The notes under the pieces: model-generated
What the model saw: only the letters and a program-made list of their open reading frames with translations
Database searches by the model: none
Told to the model about the DNA's origin: nothing
In this document: piece after piece, positions 59,441 to 64,000 of the stretch
Position numbering within the stretch: the first letter of the stretch is position 1
How the letters are laid out: each line of letters begins with the position of its first letter
Assembly: GCF_001011035.1 (NCBI RefSeq)
Contig: NZ_CP011492.1
Coordinates: 6,317,447 to 6,381,446 of the forward strand
Source: Streptomyces sp. CNQ-509
GTDB taxonomy: Bacteria > Actinomycetota > Actinomycetes > Streptomycetales > Streptomycetaceae
Reading direction: 5' to 3'
DNA: 64,000 nt
Translations under genes and position numbers: made by a program

Positions 59441-59544
59441 CGTCGCGCGAGGGTCCGGTGCCGCTGTCCTTTGCTGCCGTTGCCCGTGCCCCTGCGCGGG
59501 ATCCGGCTCGCCGGGACCCGCCCCGAGGCAGGGGCCGCCCGGTC

Positions 59545-61374
59545 TCAGCCGGCGTCGTCCTCCGCGACGACCGCAAGGATCTGCTCGCCGTACTTCGCGA
59601 GCTTGTTCTCGCCGACGCCGCTGACGGAACCCAGCGAGGCGAGCGAGCCGGGGCGCTCGGTGGCGATCTGCCGCAGCGTCGCGTCGTGGAAGATCACGTA
59701 CGCGGGCACCCCCTGCTCCTTCGCCGTCGCACCCCGCCACGCGCGCAGCCGCTCGAAGAGCGACGCCGCCTCCGCCGGCAGATCGACGGCCTCGGCGCGC
59801 TTGGACCCGGACTTCGCCTTCGCCGCCTTCGCCGCCCGCTTGGGCTCGGTGCGCAGCGGCACCTTGCGGCCCCGGTAGAGCACCTCGTCGGCTTCCTCGG
59901 TGAGCACCAGCGTGCCGTAGTCGCCCTCGACGGCCAGGAGCCCCTTCGCGAGCAACTGCCGTACGACACCGCGCCACTCGTGCTCCGCGAGGTCGTCGCC
60001 GACGCCGAAGACCGAGAGCGTGTCGTGGTCGTGCTGGATGACCTTGGCCGTCTTGCGGCCCATGAGGATGTCGACGATCTGCCCGGCGCCGAACTTCTGC
60101 CGCCGCTCGCGCCGCAGCCGCACCACCGTGGACAGCAGCTTCTGCGCGGCGACCGTGCCGTCCCAGGATTCGGGGGGCGTGAGGCACGTGTCGCAGTTGC
60201 CGCAGGGGGAGCCGCTCTGGCCGAAATACGCGAGCAACTGCGAGCGCCGGCAGTCGACGCTCTCGCAGAGCGCGAGCATCGCGTCGAGGTGCGCGCTCGC
60301 CCGCCGCCGGTGCGCGTCGTCGCCCTCGGAGCCGTCGATGAGCTTGCGCTGCTGCACCACGTCCTGGAGCCCGTACGCGAGCCACGCGGTGGACGGCTGG
60401 CCGTCGCGTCCTGCGCGGCCGGTCTCCTGGTAGTACCCCTCGACGGACTTCGGCAGGTCGAGATGGGCGACGTAGCGCACGTCCGGCTTGTCGATGCCCA
60501 TGCCGAACGCGATGGTGGCGACGATCGCCATGCCCTCCTCGCGCAGGAACCGCGACTGGTGCTCGGCGCGGGTCGCCGCGGGCAGCCCGGCGTGGTAGGG
60601 CAGCGCGTCGATCCCGTTCTCTACGAGGAAGGCCGCGGTGTCCTCCACGGACTTGCGCGACAGGCAGTAGACGATGCCGGCGTCGCCCGCGTGCTCGGTG
60701 CGCAGCAGCTCCAGGAGCTGCTTCTTCGGCTCCCGCTTGGGCACGATGCGGTACTGGATGTTCGGCCGGTCGAAGCTGGCCACGAAGTGCCGCGCCTGCT
60801 CCAGTTGCAGCCGGCTCGCGATCTCCGCGTGCGTCGCCTTGGTCGCGGTCGCGGTGAGCGCGATGCGCGGCACGTCCGGCCAGCGCTCGGAGAGCGCCGA
60901 CAGCGCGAGGTAGTCGGGCCGGAAGTCGTGCCCCCACTGCGCGACGCAGTGCGCCTCGTCGATGGCGAACAGCGCGACGGTCCCGCGGTCGAGCAGCCGC
61001 ATCGTGGACTCCACCCGCAGCCGCTCGGGCGCCAGATAGAGCAGGTCGATCTCCCCGGCGAGGAACTCGGCCTCCACCATCCGCCGCTCGTCGGGATCCT
61101 GCGTGGAGTTGAGGAACCCGGCCCGCACGCCGAGGGCGCGCAGCGCGTCGACCTGGTCCTGCATGAGCGCGATGAGCGGCGAGATCACCACACCGGTACC
61201 GGGCCTGACCAGCGCGGGAATCTGATAGCACAGGGACTTGCCGCCGCCGGTGGGCATCAGCACGAGGGCGTCGCCGCCGCCCACGACATGGTCGATGATC
61301 TCCTGCTGCCCCTCGCGGAACGACTCGTAGCCGAAGACCTTGCTGAGGACCTGCAGCGCCTCGGTGGAACTCAT
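59545..61374 (-). CDS. recQ: ATP-dependent DNA helicase RecQ
   Basis: A protein of 609 residues. Motif 0/I is FGYESFREGQQEIIDHVVGG and MPTGGGKSLCYQIPALV; the DEAH box is ALFAIDEAHCVAQWGHDFRP. Motif III is IALTATATKATHAEI, and motifs V-VI are ATIAFGMGIDKPDVRYVAHL and YYQETGRAGRDGQPS. The RecQ-C zinc site is CESVDCRRSQLLAYFGQSGS with CGNCDTC. An HRDC domain ends the protein (FERLRAWRGATAKEQGVPAY). It unwinds DNA in recombination and repair. Monocistronic. Confidence 0.95.
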   Translation of the reverse strand: MSSTEALQVLSKVFGYESFREGQQEIIDHVVGGGDALVLMPTGGGKSLCYQIPALVRPGTGVVISPLIALMQDQVDALRALGVRAGFLNSTQDPDERRMVEAEFLAGEIDLLYLAPERLRVESTMRLLDRGTVALFAIDEAHCVAQWGHDFRPDYLALSALSERWPDVPRIALTATATKATHAEIASRLQLEQARHFVASFDRPNIQYRIVPKREPKKQLLELLRTEHAGDAGIVYCLSRKSVEDTAAFLVENGIDALPYHAGLPAATRAEHQSRFLREEGMAIVATIAFGMGIDKPDVRYVAHLDLPKSVEGYYQETGRAGRDGQPSTAWLAYGLQDVVQQRKLIDGSEGDDAHRRRASAHLDAMLALCESVDCRRSQLLAYFGQSGSPCGNCDTCLTPPESWDGTVAAQKLLSTVVRLRRERRQKFGAGQIVDILMGRKTAKVIQHDHDTLSVFGVGDDLAEHEWRGVVRQLLAKGLLAVEGDYGTLVLTEEADEVLYRGRKVPLRTEPKRAAKAAKAKSGSKRAEAVDLPAEAASLFERLRAWRGATAKEQGVPAYVIFHDATLRQIATERPGSLASLGSVSGVGENKLAKYGEQILAVVAEDDAG

Positions 61375-61461
61375 CGGGCGAGTTTATGCCCCGCCACCGA
61401 CACCCCGCGGGGCGACCTCCGGACCGGCCGGGGGGCGCGGCCGGTCCGGTCGGGTCCTGCG

Positions 61462-61734
61462 CTAGTCGGACTCCCGCTGCGGCAGCGGGCGGTACGAGTC
61501 GGGGCCCGGGCTCCGGCCCTCGGGCGGGTACTCGCAGTCGAGGCCGGTGATCTCGTAGTCGGTGCCCTCGTTCTGCTCCCGGTCCACGACGACGGAGCCC
61601 GTGCACACGCGGCCGTGCCCGTCGGTGAAGGTGACGATCTCGCTGGAGTCGGTCGGGGGGTCGGTGCACCCCGCGACCAGCAGTGCCGTGCCCGCGGCCA
61701 TCGCCGTCGCGCCGAGCTTCCACCGCCGTGCCAT
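61462..61734 (-). CDS. small hypothetical lipoprotein
   Basis: A protein of 90 residues. The lipoprotein signal is KLGATAMAAGTALLVAGC (lipobox VAGC, Cys 23). The mature part is VTFTDGHGRVCTGSVVVDRE and YEITGLDCEYPPEGRS, with two cysteines that could pair. The last residues are Pro/Arg-rich. Homologues of this kind are common in Streptomyces without known function. It lies between recQ and the epimerase gene on the same strand, apparently as a separate unit. Confidence 0.7.
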   Translation of the reverse strand: MARRWKLGATAMAAGTALLVAGCTDPPTDSSEIVTFTDGHGRVCTGSVVVDREQNEGTDYEITGLDCEYPPEGRSPGPDSYRPLPQRESD

Positions 61735-61831
61735 GCCACGCTCCTCCGCGTCGGTGCACCCGGCGGTCCGGGCGCCACCACCGGCACCGTAGGACGGAGC
61801 GCCCGGGAGCCCTCCCGCGGGGGGCCCGGAA

Positions 61832-62836
61832 CTACAGTGTGAAGCCGGCGGGAAAGGGGTCGTCGGGGTCCAGGAGGTACTGGGACATGCCCGTGATCCA
61901 GGCGCGGCCCGTCACCGTGGGGATCTGGGCCGGCAGGCCGGCGATCTCCGTCCCGGCCTCCAGGCGCCCCGTGAACAGCGTGCCGAGCAGCGACTCGTTG
62001 ACGTAGTCCGCGCCCAGCTCGAGCTCCCCGCGCGCGTACAACTGCGCCATCCGCGCCGACGTGCCCGTGCCGCAGGGGGAGCGGTCGAACCAGCCCGGGT
62101 GGATGACCATCGCGTTGCGCGCGTCCGCCGGGCCGCCCGCGGGCGGCGCCGTCAACTGGACGTGCTTGCAGCCCGAGATCCGGGGGTCCGCCGGGTGCAC
62201 CGGCCTGTTCCGCTCGTTGACCGCGTCCATGATCGCCAGGCCCGCGGTGAGCATCCGCTCCTTCTCCGCCTTCGCGAACGGGATGCCCAGGCGCTCGATC
62301 GGCAGGATGGCGTAGAAGTTGCCCCCGAACGCCATGTCGTACGTGACCCGCCCCAGGCCCGGTACCTCCACCGCCGCGTCCAGCTCCAGCGCGAACGACG
62401 GCACGTTGCGGAACGACACCGACTCCGCCTTGCCGCCCGAGACCGTGACCCGGGCGGTCACCAGCCCCGCGGGCGTGTCGAGACGGACCTCCGTGACCGG
62501 CTCGGTGACCGTGACCATCCCGGTCTCGACCAGCACCGAGGCCACCCCGATCGTGCCGTGCCCGCACATCGGCAGCAGCCCGGAGACCTCGATGTAGAGC
62601 ACGCCGTAGTCGGCGTCCGGCCGGGTCGGCGGCTGGAGGATCGCGCCGCTCATCGCGGCGTGCCCGCGCGGCTCGTTCACCAGCAGTTGCCGGATGTCGT
62701 CCAGGTGCTCGGCGAAGTACGCGCGGCGCTCGGCCATCGTGGCGCCCGGGACCACCCCGACGCCGCCGGTGATCACCCGGGTCGGCATGCCCTCGGTGTG
62801 CGAGTCGACGGCCGTGAAGTAGCGGGAGGCGCGCAT
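61832..62836 (-). CDS. proline racemase-family 4-hydroxyproline 2-epimerase
   Basis: A protein of 334 residues. VDSHTEGMPTRVITGGVGVV starts the family. Both catalytic cysteines are present: PMCGHGTIGVASVLVE and DRSPCGTGTSARMAQLYA. A Cys/Cys pair means racemase/epimerase, not the Thr-containing dehydratases. Beside an opine/hydroxyproline-type FAD oxidoreductase it most likely converts trans-4-hydroxy-L-proline to cis-4-hydroxy-D-proline. The ATG at 62836 lies 1 bp after the stop of a 17-codon mini-gene. Confidence 0.88.
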   Translation of the reverse strand: MRASRYFTAVDSHTEGMPTRVITGGVGVVPGATMAERRAYFAEHLDDIRQLLVNEPRGHAAMSGAILQPPTRPDADYGVLYIEVSGLLPMCGHGTIGVASVLVETGMVTVTEPVTEVRLDTPAGLVTARVTVSGGKAESVSFRNVPSFALELDAAVEVPGLGRVTYDMAFGGNFYAILPIERLGIPFAKAEKERMLTAGLAIMDAVNERNRPVHPADPRISGCKHVQLTAPPAGGPADARNAMVIHPGWFDRSPCGTGTSARMAQLYARGELELGADYVNESLLGTLFTGRLEAGTEIAGLPAQIPTVTGRAWITGMSQYLLDPDDPFPAGFTL

Positions 62837-62837
62837 G

Positions 62838-62891
62838 TCACACCCCCGCCGGGTGGGCCGGGGCGGCTCTGTCCAGGGTGTCGTGCGGCAT
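62838..62891 (-). CDS. 17-codon mini-gene before the epimerase
   Basis: ATG at 62891 preceded by a strong AAGGAGAG, encoding MPHDTLDRAAPAHPAGV and ending with TGA 1 bp before the epimerase ATG, which has no good ribosome site of its own. The arrangement suggests a leader whose translation delivers ribosomes to the epimerase start. It may also be the remnant of a deleted gene. No known peptide is recognised. Confidence 0.4.
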   Translation of the reverse strand: MPHDTLDRAAPAHPAGV

Positions 62892-62932
62892 GGCGCTCTC
62901 CTTGAAAGGACGGTGTGGCGGTACGGGGACGG

Positions 62933-64000
62933 TCACGTTCCCGGCTCCGGGTCCGCGGGCGGCTCGGCCAGCTCGCCCAGCCGTACCGGCGACGCGATCG
63001 GGCGGCGCGCGAACGCCGCCGCGTCCGCCAGGCCCGTCAGGCAGGCGACGTTGGGGCCGCACACGCGGCCCTGGCACTGGCCGAGCCCCGCCCTGCTGAC
63101 CAGCTTCACGGCCCGGACCCCGAGCGCCTCGCGCTCCCGCACCGCGCGGCGCAGTTCGCCGTACGGGACCTCCTCGCAGCGGCACACCAGGGTGTCGTCG
63201 GCCAGCCAGGTGCGCCACCCGTCCGGCACCGGGTACGCCCGCGCCAGCGCGGCGGCGAACCCGCGTCCGGCCCGTACCCGGCGCAGCGCCGCCGCCGGGG
63301 GCGCCGGGCGGGCGCCGAGGAGCTTCGCGGCGGCGACGCCCGCGACCTCGCCCTCCGCGGCGGCGGGGCCGGCGCCGCCGACCCCCGTCAGCTCGCCCGC
63401 CGCGAACACCCCCGGCACCGAGGTGGCCTGCGCCGCGTCGACTGCGACGAACCCGCCGTCGAGCGCGCAGCCCGCGGCGAGGGCGGTCTCCACCTGCGGG
63501 ACGAACCCGAAGCCGACGCACACCGCGTCGGCCTCCACCCGCCGCTCGCTGCCCGGCACGATCTCCCAGCCGGAAGTGAGGCGCGCGGTGGTGACCGCCT
63601 CCACGCGGTCCGTGCCGTGCGCGGCGACGACGGCGGTGCGGCGCCGGTAGGGGATGCGGTGGCGGGCCAGGAGCGCGCCGTACCCGGCGAGTTCGCCGGA
63701 CTTGCGCCATCCGGCGACGGCGTCGGCGGGCCGGCGCAGCCAGGCCGTGACCGGCTCGGCGGCCTCCAGCACCCCGGCCACCCCGGCCCCGGCCGCCGTC
63801 AGCGACGCGGCGACCGGCAACAGGAAAGGACCGGTGCCCGCCACCAGGACCCGCTCGCCGACGCGCACGCCCTGCCCCTTCGCCAGCGCCTGCGCGGCGC
63901 CCGCGGTGTAGACGCCGGGCAGGTCCCAGCCGGGGAACGGCAGCGCCCTGTCGTACGCCCCGGTGGCCAGCACCAGCGCGCGGGTCGCCACGCTGCGCGC
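62933..64000 (-). CDS. FAD-dependent oxidoreductase with C-terminal [2Fe-2S] domain (5' end outside window)
   Basis: The visible 355 residues show a nucleotide-binding centre (GERVLVAGTGPFLLPVAASL), the FAD segment (VFAAGELTGVGGAGPAAAEG), and a BFD-like [2Fe-2S] tail (DDTLVCRCEEVPYGELRRAV with GLGQCQGRVCGP). This is the large subunit type of opine oxidases and D-hydroxyproline dehydrogenases (HcnA/OoxA-like). The frame is open to base 64000. Upstream of the epimerase in one operon, it probably oxidises cis-4-hydroxy-D-proline to the pyrroline carboxylate. Confidence 0.87.
   Translation of the reverse strand, partial: ARSVATRALVLATGAYDRALPFPGWDLPGVYTAGAAQALAKGQGVRVGERVLVAGTGPFLLPVAASLTAAGAGVAGVLEAAEPVTAWLRRPADAVAGWRKSGELAGYGALLARHRIPYRRRTAVVAAHGTDRVEAVTTARLTSGWEIVPGSERRVEADAVCVGFGFVPQVETALAAGCALDGGFVAVDAAQATSVPGVFAAGELTGVGGAGPAAAEGEVAGVAAAKLLGARPAPPAAALRRVRAGRGFAAALARAYPVPDGWRTWLADDTLVCRCEEVPYGELRRAVREREALGVRAVKLVSRAGLGQCQGRVCGPNVACLTGLADAAAFARRPIASPVRLGELAEPPADPEPGT

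Noticed and set aside
1..64000. CRISPR array, rRNA or tRNA genes
   Set aside because: No regularly spaced identical repeats of 25-40 bp were seen, and no rRNA-like or tRNA-like segments were recognised by eye. A tRNAscan or Infernal run would be decisive.

Overview
The window is very GC-rich (third codon positions almost all G or C) and actinobacterial, most likely Streptomyces or a close relative. Signs of this are frequent GTG/TTG starts, 4-bp ATGA/GTGA gene overlaps, HutC/FadR GntR regulators, cysteine-free L31/L33 ribosomal paralogues next to a Zur-like box, and rare TTA leucine codons that resemble bldA-controlled genes. There are no rRNA genes and I saw no tRNA genes. Content is accessory: catabolic operons, secreted proteins, regulators and many gene fragments, as in chromosome arms. 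Identities are from reading motifs and domain order, not from database searches.

Layout. 1-1080: end of an unknown protein plus two coupled small genes, one a trypsin-co-occurring-domain protein. 1144-3739: a stand-alone N-terminal piece of adenosylhomocysteinase coupled to a HAD phosphatase, divergent from an XRE regulator. 3755-6026: remnants of a GNAT gene and a discoidin/CBM35 glycosidase, apparently cut by one ~0.94 kb inversion. 6210-9497: zinc finger, DUF5996, VOC and glutamine-synthetase-like genes. 9529-13846: four-carbon acid-sugar operon (KdgT-like permease, DUF1537 kinase, PdxA2, GntR). 14060-15181: kelch, SpvB/RHS toxin and PEP-mutase fragments. 15189-16842: SRPBCC-ArsR-SDR operon. 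17230-20273: glycosyltransferase remnant and a two-component system. 20279-21918: zinc-starvation operon. 22180-24629: GNAT, zinc ribbon, MITE-like palindrome, secreted HNH nuclease. 24709-26976: SecDF. 27125-28888: DapA-family enzyme and its GntR. 29036-32923: two secreted proteins behind a LacI-type operator, with a broken lacI. 33093-39418: PucR regulator, small secreted protein and a 1346-residue SGNH hydrolase. 40352-52348: GntR and a nine-gene sugar import/catabolism operon interrupted by an IS110 element. 52453-59330: TetR, PQQ-type dehydrogenase lipoprotein and a PaoABC-like molybdenum oxidoreductase. 59545-64000: RecQ, a lipoprotein, and a hydroxyproline epimerase / FAD oxidoreductase operon running off the window.

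How it works together. Most operons are import-and-degrade modules for sugar acids, sugars or imino acids, each with its own GntR/LacI/TetR regulator and a visible candidate operator. The 41-52 kb operon has a binding protein, ABC ATPase, permease, FGGY kinase, 2-hydroxyacid dehydrogenase, KDPG-type aldolase, shikimate-dehydrogenase-like enzyme, phosphotriesterase-like lactonase and cupin isomerase. It matches no pathway I can name and is the best candidate for an undescribed system. Three genes (PucR regulator, SGNH hydrolase, Fe-S subunit of the Mo enzyme) carry a single early TTA codon, suggesting developmental control. Repeated truncation, fusion and inversion of genes at 3.7-6, 14-15.2, 17, 22, 32.5 and 40 kb shows a recombination-prone region.
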